38,804 nucleotides of DNA from Clostridia bacterium (lineage in GTDB: Bacteria; Bacillota; Clostridia; Peptostreptococcales; Anaerovoracaceae). The stretch lies in NCBI GenBank assembly GCA_024403065.1, contig JAKSSM010000002.1, positions 1 to 38,804 of the forward strand, read 5' to 3'. A program made the position numbers and the translations under genes. Under the pieces are notes generated by a model that was given only the letters and a program-made list of their open reading frames with translations, had not been told where the DNA came from and made no database searches. This document shows positions 22,294-31,534 of the stretch, piece by piece; position 1 is the stretch's first letter; each line of letters begins with the position of its first letter.

Positions 22294-24699
22294 CTAATCC
22301 TTTTTTAACTGAACGACTGTAACACCGTCACCACCTTCAGAGTAACCTCCCTTATGGTATGATTTTACCAGGTGATGTGTCTGAAGCATCTTTCTTATAC
22401 CCTGCTGAAGTATTCCTTCTCCACGTCCATGGATAATAGTAACTTCAGGAAGCCCTGCAATATATGCATCATCAAGATACTTTTCAACTTCCATGAGTGC
22501 ATCATCAAGATTCTTTCCGATTACGTTTCTTGATGCTGATACAGCCATGGCTTTAACTGTTCTCAGTTTTCCTGCACGGTTCAGTTTTCCGTCTGTCTTT
22601 TCCTTTACTGTATCCCCTATATACATCAGGTCTCCCACATTGGCCTTGAGCTTCATTGCGCCTACCTTTATCTGAAGGTTTCCGTTTGAATCAGGCATAG
22701 AGATAACTTCTGCATTCTGGTCAATTGTAAGGAGTTTTACCTTATCTCCGATTTTTACATCATCAACACTGACAGGATTAAGATTTTCTTTCTTTGAGAG
22801 ACCTGTCTGATATCTTTTTTCTCTTTCGTTAAGAGAAGACTTGATATTGGTAATCTTCTTTGTACGTTCACCAAGGGATTCAACCTTATTAAGGTTTCTG
22901 AGTTCTTTCTGAACTGAATTAACCTTGTCCTTGGCTTCTTTTATGAGACGTCTTGCTTCATTCTTTGCATCATCAATAGTCTCTTTTTCATGTTTCTGAA
23001 GGAGTTCCTCTCTTCTTCGTATGAGGTCTTCCTTCCTCTTTATATCTTCAAGGATTGCTTCAGCTTCAATTCTTGATGCCTCGGCTCTCTTTGTATCCTC
23101 TTCGATCTTTGTAAGGACATCTTCGAATGCAAGTTCACCTTTTTCGATAAGAGTACCCGCTCTTTCGATGATGTCAGATTTCAAGCCCAGCTTTCTTGAA
23201 ATTTCGAATGCATTGGACTTTCCAGGAATTCCTGTAAGCAGTCTGTATGTTGGACTCAGTGTCTCAACATCAAACTGCATGGATGCATTTTCAACTCCTG
23301 GTGTTGAAATAGCATATTTCTTCAGTTCGTTGTAGTGTGTTGTTGCAACAATGGTTGCACCTTTTCTGTTCAGCTCCACAATCCCCTCCAGGATCTTGAG
23401 TTCCTCAAGTATTGCTATACCAAGAGCGGCACCTTCGGTAGGATCAGTTCCTGCACCAAGTTCATCAAGAAGAATAAGTGTATCAAGGCTTGCCTTTTCA
23501 ACAAACTCTACAGTATTTTTCATATGGGATGAGAATGTTGAAAGACTCTGCTCAATACTCTGCTCATCCCCGATATCTGAAAATATATCAGTAAATATTG
23601 GAAGTGAACTTCGTTCTGACGCTGGAATATGAAGTCCAGACTGCGCCATCATTGAAAGAAGTCCAATAGTTTTAAGTGTTACTGTCTTACCGCCCGTATT
23701 AGGTCCGGTAATAACAAGTGTTGTATAGTTCTTTCCTATTTCTACATCAATAGGAACAACTTTTTTTCTGTCAATAAGCGGATGTCTCGCTTTCAGAAGT
23801 GAAAGATATCCATCTTCATTAATTTCAGGTCTTGCACCTTCCATAGAAACAGATAACTTGGCTTTTGCAAATACTTCATCAAGAAGCACCAGAAGATGCT
23901 GGTTGTTTCTTATCTCTTTGAAGTGTTCTGCTACATTTGATGAAAGTTCCAGAAGAATTCGTTCAATCTCAGCCTGCTCATCAACTTCAAGCTCTCTCAG
24001 TCTGTTGTTCAGTTCAACAATTGCCTGAGGTTCTATGAAAAGTGTAGCACCTGTTGAACTCTGGTCGTGAACAATGCCACTTACCTTCTGTCTGTGTTCA
24101 GCTTTTACTGGAACTACATATCTTCCATCTCTCATTGTAACAATTGCATCCTGAAGATACATTTTGCTGTCACTTGAAACTACAAGAGAATTAAGTTTAG
24201 TTCTTATCTGATCATTGGTGCTCTTGATTTCACGTCTGATGCTTCTCAGTTCTGGTGATGCAGAATCAGAAATCTCATCTTCTGAAAGAATAATCTTATC
24301 GATTTTATCACTTAACTGTGGAAGAACAACAAGAATATCACATATAGAATAGAGCCATTTAAGATCCATACAAGATCCTCTTAAATACCCTACTACGTCC
24401 TGTGTTACTCTCAGGTTATACAGCACCTGAAGAAGCTGCTTTGCACTGAGCATTCCGCCCTTCTTCGCAAAAAGAAGTGAACCCTCAATGTCATATAACT
24501 CTCCAAGAGGAATATTTCCCTTTCTTACCGTAATTGTTACCGCTTCTGTTGTTTCGTCAAGTCTTTCTGTGATGTCTGAAAAGTCTGTAAGTGGTTTAAT
24601 ACATGACAAAGTTTCCTTTGCCATATTGGATACGGCAAAGGAAACCAGAAGATCTGTTATTTTGTTGTACTCAAGAACTTTAAGACTTCTCTCGTTCAT
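22294..24699 (-). CDS. mutS2: MutS2, Smr-domain ATPase/endonuclease
   Basis: 801 residues. MutS core and clamp precede an ABC-type ATPase with Walker A TGPNTGGKT at 331-339 and Walker B LILLDELGAGTDP near 409; a long coiled coil (about 515-640) and a KOW-like beta segment follow; an Smr domain lies at about 725-801 with the catalytic-type HGRGEG motif. MutS2 suppresses homologous recombination and, in Bacillus, rescues collided ribosomes. The Smr LDxxG motif is replaced by NVIGK, which I believe is common in clostridial homologues. The ATG follows AGGAGATT with a long spacer. It lies three bases after zapA, as in the Bacillus zapA-mutS2 neighbourhood. Confidence 0.95.
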   Translation of the reverse strand: MNERSLKVLEYNKITDLLVSFAVSNMAKETLSCIKPLTDFSDITERLDETTEAVTITVRKGNIPLGELYDIEGSLLFAKKGGMLSAKQLLQVLYNLRVTQDVVGYLRGSCMDLKWLYSICDILVVLPQLSDKIDKIILSEDEISDSASPELRSIRREIKSTNDQIRTKLNSLVVSSDSKMYLQDAIVTMRDGRYVVPVKAEHRQKVSGIVHDQSSTGATLFIEPQAIVELNNRLRELEVDEQAEIERILLELSSNVAEHFKEIRNNQHLLVLLDEVFAKAKLSVSMEGARPEINEDGYLSLLKARHPLIDRKKVVPIDVEIGKNYTTLVITGPNTGGKTVTLKTIGLLSMMAQSGLHIPASERSSLPIFTDIFSDIGDEQSIEQSLSTFSSHMKNTVEFVEKASLDTLILLDELGAGTDPTEGAALGIAILEELKILEGIVELNRKGATIVATTHYNELKKYAISTPGVENASMQFDVETLSPTYRLLTGIPGKSNAFEISRKLGLKSDIIERAGTLIEKGELAFEDVLTKIEEDTKRAEASRIEAEAILEDIKRKEDLIRRREELLQKHEKETIDDAKNEARRLIKEAKDKVNSVQKELRNLNKVESLGERTKKITNIKSSLNEREKRYQTGLSKKENLNPVSVDDVKIGDKVKLLTIDQNAEVISMPDSNGNLQIKVGAMKLKANVGDLMYIGDTVKEKTDGKLNRAGKLRTVKAMAVSASRNVIGKNLDDALMEVEKYLDDAYIAGLPEVTIIHGRGEGILQQGIRKMLQTHHLVKSYHKGGYSEGGDGVTVVQLKKD

Positions 24700-24702
24700 C
24701 TG

Positions 24703-25173
24703 TTAGTAATCTCCTCTTTGCAGTTTTTCAATCTGCGTTTTGAGCTTAAGGTTTTCAACCTGTGAATCAAAATATGAATTCTCGTATTCATTGCACTTTG
24801 CTTCAAGCTCTTTGATTCTCTTTTCAAGAGCATCAAGCTCAGCTGAATATTTTGAAGCTCCATCCTTATACTGAATAAAGCTCTTTTTTGCTTCTTCCCA
24901 CATTCTTAAGTAGTTGTCGCAGTCTCTTTCAAGCTGGCTTACTTTATCCTTAAGACCTGTAACATCAGTTCTGTTCTGGAAATAGTCATCAGCAATATTG
25001 ATTGCAGCAAGTACTGGAACTGAACCTAAACCATACTGTGTTGAGAGCTGTGCAACTTCTTTCATTTTGGAGTCTACATATGCGGCAATTTCTCTGATAG
25101 TTTCCTCATCGCGTTCGCCTGCGATTGTGTACTCCTGACCATAAATCTTAACTTTAACCTTATTGTCAGCCAT
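24703..25173 (-). CDS. zapA: Cell division protein ZapA
   Basis: Bundles and stabilises FtsZ filaments at mid-cell. 156 residues. The N-terminal ZapA domain (VKVKIYGQEYTIAGE at 6-20, then a helix with AAYVDSKMKEV) is followed by a long coiled coil (about 70-150, heptads rich in Leu and Glu) that forms the tetramer. It is longer than the B. subtilis protein because of the extended coil. The ATG follows AAAGGAGG. It lies between pheT and mutS2, a conserved Firmicutes arrangement. The partner ftsZ is about 4.3 kb upstream on the same strand. Confidence 0.93.
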   Translation of the reverse strand: MADNKVKVKIYGQEYTIAGERDEETIREIAAYVDSKMKEVAQLSTQYGLGSVPVLAAINIADDYFQNRTDVTGLKDKVSQLERDCDNYLRMWEEAKKSFIQYKDGASKYSAELDALEKRIKELEAKCNEYENSYFDSQVENLKLKTQIEKLQRGDY

Positions 25174-25189
25174 ATTAACCTCCTTTAAA

Positions 25190-27646
25190 TTACATTTCTC
25201 TTAATGTAAGTCCAAGCTTATCCTTTAATGTTGCAAGTACTGCACTGTGTGCCTTTACAACTTCATCATCAGTAAGAGTTCTTTCATCGTCTCTGTATGT
25301 GATTGAGAATGCCATACTCTTCTTGTTTTCTGGAACCTGTGCTCCACGATAGATGTCGAAGAGTTTAACGTCCTTGATAAGATCAATCTTTAATCCTAAG
25401 ATTGCTTCTTCAATTTCTCTTACAGTCATTTCTTCGTCACAGAGAAGAGCGATATCTCTTGTGATTGCAGGATGCTTTGGAATCTGATGATAAAGCTTTA
25501 CTGTATTTGAAAGTTCAATTACATTTTCAAAGAAAAGTTCACATACATATGCCTTTGTATCGATGTCATACTTTTCAGTTACTTCTGGATGAACTTCTCC
25601 CATGATTCCAAGTTCGATTTCTTCATCTCCTTCGAAATCAGTGTGTACATTTGTAGCAACGATTCTTGCACATCTTCCTGGATGATATACACCATATTCT
25701 GTTTCTGGAACATATACGATATCCTTGATGCCAAGCTTTGAAAGAAGACCAGCTACAACACCCTTGAGTGTGAAGAAGTCTACTCCCTTTCCATACATAC
25801 CGATTGAAAGGTTGTCTGATTCGTATGGGAGTCCCTTTTCATCAAGCCAGTTAGCTGTAAAGGTGTTTCCGATTTCAAATGCAGCGAATGCAGGAAGTTT
25901 TCTGTTGAAGTTTCTTGCCATTACTTCGAGCATCTGTGGAGTGAGTACAGTTCTCATAACTGATGTATCATCTCCAAGTGGGTTAAGAATCTTTACGAAG
26001 TTTCTTTCCCATGAATCTTCTTCGATTCTGATATTGTCAAGACCCTTAGGACTTACGAATGAGTATGTCTGGATTTCATTTAATCCCATACCACATAATG
26101 TTTCTCTTGTAAGGTCCTTTACATCTCTGTCATGGCTCTGGCCAGCTTCATTGTTACCCTTTGGAATAGTAACAGGAAGATTGTCGTAACCATAGATTCT
26201 TGCTACTTCTTCAACAACGTCTTCTTCGATTGCCATATCCTGTCTTACTGTTGGAGCAGTAACATAAAGGTCATCTCCTTCGCCTTCAACCTTCATTTCA
26301 AGGTTTGTGAGGTACTTAACCATTGTTTCTCTATCAAGACTGATACCAAGAACATGATTGATTCTTGATACTCTTGCATGTACTCTGTTTGCTGTTTCCT
26401 TCTTCGGATAGATATCTACAGTTCCCTTTACAACTGTACCAGCTCCAAGGAGTTCGATAAGATAGCATACTCTGTCTGCAGCAGCCTGACAGAGGTTAGG
26501 GTCAATTCCCTTTTCATATCTTCCTGAAGCTTCAGTTCTTAATGTAAGTCTCTTTGAAGTCATACGAACTGAATTTGAGAAGAAGTTTGCTGATTCTACT
26601 ACGATAGTGCTTGTACTGTCAGTAATTTCTGAGTTTAAACCACCCATAACACCTGCAACAGCTACAGCTTTTTCACAGTCATTAATCATAAGCATTTCGC
26701 TGTCGAGCTTTCTTTCTGTTCCATCAAGTGTAACGAAAGTATCTCCGTCCTTTGCTTCTTTTACAATAATCTGATGTCCAGCAAGTGATTCAATATCAAA
26801 TGCGTGAAGTGGCTGACCATATTCGAGCATTACGAAGTTTGTAATATCTACGATATTGTTAATTGGACGCATACCAGCATGAATAAGCTTCTTCTGGAGC
26901 CACCATGGTGATGGAGCAACCTTGACATCCTTTACAACTCTTGCTGTATATCTCTTGCAGTTTTCTGATTCAACGCTTACCTTAACATAATCGTTTACGT
27001 CTTCAACTTCGTTCTTGCATACTGTTTCTGGATATCTGAATGATTCACCAAATGTAGCAGCAGCTTCTCTAGCCATACCAATCATTGAAAGGCAGTCAGG
27101 TCTGTTTGGTGTAATTTCGAAGTCGATAATAGCATCTTCAAGTCCAAGAGCAGAAACAACTTCTTCACCAACCTTGAGTCCTTCTGGAAGAATCCAGATT
27201 CCATCCTTCTGGTCAACTGGAATAACCTTGTCACTGAATCCGAGTTCTGAGAAAGAAGCGAGCATTCCGTTTGAAAGAACACCTCTTAACTTGCTTGCCT
27301 TTAAGTCAACTCCGCCTTCAACTTTTGGCTGTCCGTGAAGTGGTCCTGGGATATGTGAACCATCAAGACAAACTGGAACATATGCGCCAACGAATACGTT
27401 TGGAGCTCCTGTTACAATCTGAATTGGGCTTTCTTCGCCAACTTCAATCTGACATACTGAAAGTTTATCAGCATCTGGATGCTTTGTGATTTCAACAATC
27501 TTACCAACAACAACCTTCTTGATATCCTGACCAACAAGTTCAAGTGTTTCAAGGTTTGAGCCAGACATGATCATTCTGTCACAGAATGTAACTGGATCAA
27601 CATTAACATCTACGTAATCTTTTAACCATTCTAATGAAACTATCAT
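25190..27646 (-). CDS. pheT: Phenylalanyl-tRNA synthetase beta subunit
   Basis: Forms the alpha2-beta2 enzyme with PheS. 818 residues, near the usual 800. An EMAP/OB tRNA-binding domain (about 40-150, VVGKIVEITKHPDADKLSVC), B3/B4 editing domain (about 210-390), B5 domain, catalytic-like core (about 480-680), and C-terminal FDX-ACB anticodon domain (HPAITRDIALLCDEEMTVRE, about 725-818). The ATG follows AAAGGAG. It begins 15 bases after pheS ends. Confidence 0.97.
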   Translation of the reverse strand: MIVSLEWLKDYVDVNVDPVTFCDRMIMSGSNLETLELVGQDIKKVVVGKIVEITKHPDADKLSVCQIEVGEESPIQIVTGAPNVFVGAYVPVCLDGSHIPGPLHGQPKVEGGVDLKASKLRGVLSNGMLASFSELGFSDKVIPVDQKDGIWILPEGLKVGEEVVSALGLEDAIIDFEITPNRPDCLSMIGMAREAAATFGESFRYPETVCKNEVEDVNDYVKVSVESENCKRYTARVVKDVKVAPSPWWLQKKLIHAGMRPINNIVDITNFVMLEYGQPLHAFDIESLAGHQIIVKEAKDGDTFVTLDGTERKLDSEMLMINDCEKAVAVAGVMGGLNSEITDSTSTIVVESANFFSNSVRMTSKRLTLRTEASGRYEKGIDPNLCQAAADRVCYLIELLGAGTVVKGTVDIYPKKETANRVHARVSRINHVLGISLDRETMVKYLTNLEMKVEGEGDDLYVTAPTVRQDMAIEEDVVEEVARIYGYDNLPVTIPKGNNEAGQSHDRDVKDLTRETLCGMGLNEIQTYSFVSPKGLDNIRIEEDSWERNFVKILNPLGDDTSVMRTVLTPQMLEVMARNFNRKLPAFAAFEIGNTFTANWLDEKGLPYESDNLSIGMYGKGVDFFTLKGVVAGLLSKLGIKDIVYVPETEYGVYHPGRCARIVATNVHTDFEGDEEIELGIMGEVHPEVTEKYDIDTKAYVCELFFENVIELSNTVKLYHQIPKHPAITRDIALLCDEEMTVREIEEAILGLKIDLIKDVKLFDIYRGAQVPENKKSMAFSITYRDDERTLTDDEVVKAHSAVLATLKDKLGLTLREM

Positions 27647-27661
27647 TTTCTTTCTCCTTTC

Positions 27662-28684
27662 CTACTTGAACTGTTCAATAAATCTCATATCGTTTTCATA
27701 AAGAAGTCTGATGTCGTCAATTTCATACTTTAACATTGCAACACGTTCAACTCCCATACCGAAAGCGAATCCTGTATATTTTTCTGTATCGATTCCGCCT
27801 ACCTTGAGTACGTTTGGATGTACCATACCGCATCCTAAGATTTCAATCCATCCGGAACCCTTGCATACTCTGCATCCTCTTCCACCACACTTGAAGCATG
27901 ATACGTCCATTTCAGCTGATGGTTCAGTGAATGGGAAGTGATGAGGTCTGAATTTTGTCTTTGTTTCTTCGCCGAACATCTGCTTTGCGAAGCTGTCAAG
28001 AACACCCTTAAGGTCAGCCATTGTGATTCCTTCATCTACTACAAGTCCTTCAACCTGATGGAACATTGGTGAGTGAGTAGCATCTGGAGTATCACATCTG
28101 AAACATCTGCCTGGAGCAAATACTCTGATTGGTGGTTCCTGAGCCTTTAATGTTCTAACCTGTACTGGTGAAGTCTGAGTTCTTAAAAGAACTTCATCAT
28201 TTACATAGAATGTATCAGTCCAGTCACGAGCTGGATGATATGGTCCTGCGTTAAGTGCATCGAAGTTGTTGAATACTGTTTCAACTTCAGGTCCTTCAGT
28301 TAATGTGAATCCCATTGACTTGAATACCTTTGCAATTTCTTCGATTGTGATTGTTACAGGGTGCTTTGTACCAACCTTGATTTCCTTCGCTGGTTCAGTA
28401 ACGTCGATCTTTTCCATTCTGAACTTTGCCTGCTGAGCAATAGCCTTTAAAGCTTCCTTCTTTTCCTGAAGAAGTTCTTCAATCTGCTGCTTTGTCTTGT
28501 TTGCTTCCTGACCAAGCTGCTTTCTTTCTTCTGGAGTAAGGCTTCCCATGGACTTTAAGATTTCAGTAAGTTCACCCTTCTTTCCAAGAAAACGTACTCT
28601 GATATTTTCTGTTTCATCAACTGAAACAGCTTCTTCCAATTTCTTCTTTGCATCTTCCAAGATGTTCTTTAATCTCTCTTGCAT
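27662..28684 (-). CDS. pheS: Phenylalanyl-tRNA synthetase alpha subunit
   Basis: Catalytic subunit that charges tRNA-Phe. 340 residues. An N-terminal coiled coil (about 1-85) contacts tRNA; class II motif 2 is FRCDTPDATHSPMFHQVEG near 200 and motif 3 is GFAFGMGVERVAML near 308. A four-Cys patch (SCFKC, RGCRVC, near 263-276) is present, typical of a zinc-like insertion in clostridial PheS. The ATG lies 16 bases inside the end of the methyltransferase gene with AAAGGA upstream. No T-box is seen upstream, although Firmicutes pheST often has one. Confidence 0.97.
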   Translation of the reverse strand: MQERLKNILEDAKKKLEEAVSVDETENIRVRFLGKKGELTEILKSMGSLTPEERKQLGQEANKTKQQIEELLQEKKEALKAIAQQAKFRMEKIDVTEPAKEIKVGTKHPVTITIEEIAKVFKSMGFTLTEGPEVETVFNNFDALNAGPYHPARDWTDTFYVNDEVLLRTQTSPVQVRTLKAQEPPIRVFAPGRCFRCDTPDATHSPMFHQVEGLVVDEGITMADLKGVLDSFAKQMFGEETKTKFRPHHFPFTEPSAEMDVSCFKCGGRGCRVCKGSGWIEILGCGMVHPNVLKVGGIDTEKYTGFAFGMGVERVAMLKYEIDDIRLLYENDMRFIEQFK

Positions 28685-29442
28685 TTTCTTATCCTTTCAT
28701 ATAGCAGAATTCCTGCGGAAATAGCACAGTTAAGTGATTCTATGTTTCCTTCCATAGGAATCTTTATTCTTATATCTGATTTCTGTATGAGTTCTTCTGA
28801 TATGCCGTTACCCTCGTTTCCAAGAATTAAAGCAATGTCCTCAGACAGATCTACGTCGTAGTAGTATTCACTTGCAGTAAGTGCTGAAGCAACCAGCTTC
28901 TTTTTTGCTTTTTCTGCAAAAGAAACAAGTGCGTCATTGTCTTCAATATATGCAACCGGAATCCTGAAAAGTGATCCTGTTGCTGCTCTTACTACCTTTG
29001 GCTGATAGATGTCACATGTTCCTTTGATTAGAAGAATCAGACTGTAACCTGCTGCGTCAGCCGTCCTTATGATGGTTCCCACATTTCCTGGATCCTGAAC
29101 TCTGTCAAGAACAAGGAAGTTGGCACCCTTAAGGTTCATAAACATATTTAGGTCCACAACGTTCTTCTCAACTACTGCAATCACGCCCTGAGATGCTTCA
29201 GTCTGTGACAGCTCATCGAATAGCTTTGTGGACAAAATAAAGGCATTCTTCACACTAAATCGTGGCCCATCGTATCCGTCCTTGTAGAAGATTGTTCTGA
29301 TTTCCTGGTTACACTTGAATGCTTCTTCCACCAGGTTGATTCCCTCAATCAGATACAGCCCCAACTCGTCACGATACTTCTTTTTGAGCAGTTTTGTCGC
29401 ATCTTTATATATTCTGTTGTCTTTTGATGTAATCTCCTGCAT
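28669..29442 (-). CDS. SpoU/TrmH-family RNA 2'-O-methyltransferase
   Basis: 257 residues. An N-terminal substrate-binding domain (about 1-95) with YLIEGINLVEEA precedes the SPOUT knot: motif 1 LDRVQDPGNVGTIIRTADAAG near 112-132, motif 2 LILGNEGNGISEE near 203, motif 3 IPMEGNIESLNCAISAGILLYE near 226. It transfers methyl from SAM to a ribose 2'-OH, probably in 23S rRNA, but the target nucleotide is not identifiable; the YsgA/TsnR-like group neighbouring pheST is the nearest match. No ribosome site precedes the ATG. Possible promoter boxes TAGTCA-N17-TATATA lie upstream, partly inside the ftsZ terminator. It overlaps pheS by 16 bases and heads the long operon. Confidence 0.9.
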   Translation of the reverse strand: MQEITSKDNRIYKDATKLLKKKYRDELGLYLIEGINLVEEAFKCNQEIRTIFYKDGYDGPRFSVKNAFILSTKLFDELSQTEASQGVIAVVEKNVVDLNMFMNLKGANFLVLDRVQDPGNVGTIIRTADAAGYSLILLIKGTCDIYQPKVVRAATGSLFRIPVAYIEDNDALVSFAEKAKKKLVASALTASEYYYDVDLSEDIALILGNEGNGISEELIQKSDIRIKIPMEGNIESLNCAISAGILLYERIRKCKRD

Positions 29443-29493
29443 AACACGAAAACAAGACCAAAATTCTCTTCTGGCCTTAAATATATATATTGG

Positions 29494-29519
29494 AAAAAGC
29501 CGGTTGACTAAACCGGCTT
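29494..29519 (-). terminator. Rho-independent terminator after ftsZ
   Basis: Perfect 9-base stem AAGCCGGTT/AACCGGCTT with a 5-base loop, followed on the minus strand by a T run (TTTTT). Confidence 0.85.
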
Positions 29520-29526
29520 GAAAAAA

Positions 29527-30651
29527 CTAAAGGAAACTTGGTATTTCGAATCTGGAATCTTTTTCGTTTTCGCTTTCAGCACCCTTAAGGAGATCCTGAA
29601 GTTCAACTTCTCTTCCATTTAATCCGTCAACACCTGTTGAACGAACTTCTGTAGCCTGTACTTCAGGCTTTTCTTCCTTAACCTGAGGAGTATCAAGACC
29701 TTCGTCAAATCCTGTTGCGATTACTGTAACATGGATTTCATCCTCAAGGTTTTCATCAATCGCAATACCGAACTTGAGAAGTACACTTTCATCTGTAAGT
29801 TCTCTGATGCGATCACCGATTTCACTTACTTCCATCATATTGATGTCTCTGCATGCAGAGATATAGAAGATAAGGGCTTTTGCACCATCGACTGAAGTTT
29901 CAAGGACTGCACTCTCAATATCACTCTTTAAAGCTATGTCTGCACGGTTGTCGCCCTTTCCTGTACCTACACCGATATGAGCAATACCGCGGTCTCTCAT
30001 AACTGTCTCGATGTCCGCAAAGTCAACGTTAACCCATGCATAATCAGAGATAATATTGGAAATACCACCTACACCATCCTTTAATACGTCATCTGACATA
30101 CGGAATGCTTCCATGAATGATGTAGTCTTGCTGCTGTTTTCTATAAGCTTTTCGTTTGGTACTACGATAATAGCATCAACATAAGCCTTAAGGAACTTGA
30201 TTCCAAGTTCAGCCTGTTTCTTCTTTCTTTCACCTTCAAATTTGAAAGGCTTTGTAACAACTGCAACGGTAAGGATACCCATATCCTTTGCTGCCTTTGC
30301 AATTACCGGAGCAGCTCCTGTACCTGTTCCACCACCCATACCTGCAGTGATGAATACCATATCTGCGCCTTCAAGTACGGAAGCGATTTCTTCAATAGAT
30401 TCTTCGGCAGCTCTCTGTCCGATTTCTGGATTTGAACCTGCGCCAAGACCTCTTGTAAGCTTTTCTCCAATCTGTATTTTTGTATCTGGTAAACATTTGT
30501 TGAGAGCCTGTCTGTCTGTATTTATACAGATAAACTGTACTCCCTTAAGACCAGTTTCTACCATATGATTAACGGCGTTGCAGCCTGCACCACCGACTCC
30601 TACAATTTTAAGCACTGCTGCTTTTTCCTGTACTGTTTCAAATTGTAACAT
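29527..30651 (-). CDS. ftsZ: Cell division GTPase FtsZ
   Basis: Tubulin homologue that forms the division ring. 374 residues. GTP-binding loops are GGAGCNAVNHM at 20-30 and GGGTGTG at 106-112; the T7 catalytic loop is NVDFADIETVM near 208-218. A short acidic linker (about 320-364) leads to the C-terminal peptide FEIPSFL, the docking site for division partners such as ZapA- or SepF-type proteins. The ATG follows TTAGGAGGGAT. It has its own promoter and terminator and is separated from ftsQ by a terminator. ftsA is absent from the usual place between them. Confidence 0.98.
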   Translation of the reverse strand: MLQFETVQEKAAVLKIVGVGGAGCNAVNHMVETGLKGVQFICINTDRQALNKCLPDTKIQIGEKLTRGLGAGSNPEIGQRAAEESIEEIASVLEGADMVFITAGMGGGTGTGAAPVIAKAAKDMGILTVAVVTKPFKFEGERKKKQAELGIKFLKAYVDAIIVVPNEKLIENSSKTTSFMEAFRMSDDVLKDGVGGISNIISDYAWVNVDFADIETVMRDRGIAHIGVGTGKGDNRADIALKSDIESAVLETSVDGAKALIFYISACRDINMMEVSEIGDRIRELTDESVLLKFGIAIDENLEDEIHVTVIATGFDEGLDTPQVKEEKPEVQATEVRSTGVDGLNGREVELQDLLKGAESENEKDSRFEIPSFL

Positions 30652-30683
30652 TAGTTATCCCTCCTAATATGTTATCCTTGTTT

Positions 30684-30694
30684 ATTCTACCATA
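30684..30694 (-). promoter_or_regulatory. Extended -10 promoter of ftsZ
   Basis: Minus strand TATGGTAGAAT: -10 TAGAAT (30684-30689) with the extended TRTG element and no good -35. The expected start gives a roughly 25-base leader containing AGGAGGG. Confidence 0.55.
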
Positions 30695-30747
30695 TATTGT
30701 GTATAAATGCACCATTTTTTTAAGAAAATACATATTATTTCTGTATC

Positions 30748-30771
30748 AAAAAAGGAAGCTTACGCTTCCTT
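30748..30771 (-). terminator. Rho-independent terminator overlapping the ftsQ stop codon
   Basis: Perfect 8-base stem AAGGAAGC/GCTTCCTT with loop GTAA on the minus strand, followed by TTTTTT. The TAA stop of ftsQ (30770-30772) begins the hairpin. It ends the dcw transcript before ftsZ. Confidence 0.85.
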
Positions 30772-31534
30772 AAATTACTGGTGTAAAGATAATTTCATCA
30801 GATACATTTGTGTCCGTTATAATGATTGAACCATACTCAATTCCCTGATTCAAAAGCTTTGATACAGTTGCCTGAATACTCTTGTCTTTCAGTTTCTTTA
30901 TTATATCAGATGGCGAACCAACAACCACAAGATTTTCAAGTACATAGGCTTTCATTTCAGCTTCCGAATATCTTATCATATAGAAGAACATGTCGTTTTC
31001 TTCCATTGTCTTTAATACACCTAAAGCCTGATTGAGCTGTACGCTTTCTTCAACTTCAATATTTTCACCAAGTGTAATCTTTGAAAGAGTGAAACCATCA
31101 AGAATTGTAAGTTTAGGTACAACACCAGTCTTACGGAGATACATTCCTTCATCATCAATTACAAGATAGCTTGAACTGTATCTGAAACATGCAACCTGGT
31201 TTCTTTCCTTTACAGTGATTTCTACAGCATCAGGAAGTGCACGTTTAAAGGAAACATCTCTTATGTATGTATCCTTAAGTAGTCTTTTTCTGATTTCCTT
31301 ATAGTCAACACCCACAAAGATATTAGGACCCTTTATGCAGTTACCCATGATTGCAATTTCCTCATCTGTGTAATACGAGTTACCATTGACTCTGTATTCC
31401 TTTACTGCAAAATATGGTGCCCTGATGCAGAATATAATACCACCCGCAAGCATCACAAAAAGAATCAGGAAACTCCAGAATCTTATCTTACGTCTTCTTC
31501 TTAACTTTTCGCGTTCTTCTTTACCTGTTACCAT
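30770..31534 (-). CDS. ftsQ: Cell division protein FtsQ/DivIB
   Basis: Bitopic divisome protein that bridges FtsL/FtsB to the septal synthase. 254 residues. A basic cytoplasmic stub (KLRRRRKIR), one transmembrane helix (about 19-40), then an extracytoplasmic POTRA domain (about 45-115: VKEYRVNGNSYYTDEEI, then IFVGVDYKEI) and the FtsQ beta domain to residue 230. The start ATG overlaps the murG end by 14 bases; the ribosome site is weak, so it is probably coupled to murG. A terminator forms on its stop codon. Confidence 0.92.
   Translation of the reverse strand: MVTGKEEREKLRRRRKIRFWSFLILFVMLAGGIIFCIRAPYFAVKEYRVNGNSYYTDEEIAIMGNCIKGPNIFVGVDYKEIRKRLLKDTYIRDVSFKRALPDAVEITVKERNQVACFRYSSSYLVIDDEGMYLRKTGVVPKLTILDGFTLSKITLGENIEVEESVQLNQALGVLKTMEENDMFFYMIRYSEAEMKAYVLENLVVVGSPSDIIKKLKDKSIQATVSKLLNQGIEYGSIIITDTNVSDEIIFTPVI

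Noticed and set aside
27647-27661. T-box or leader between pheS and pheT
   Set aside because: Only 15 bases lie between the genes.
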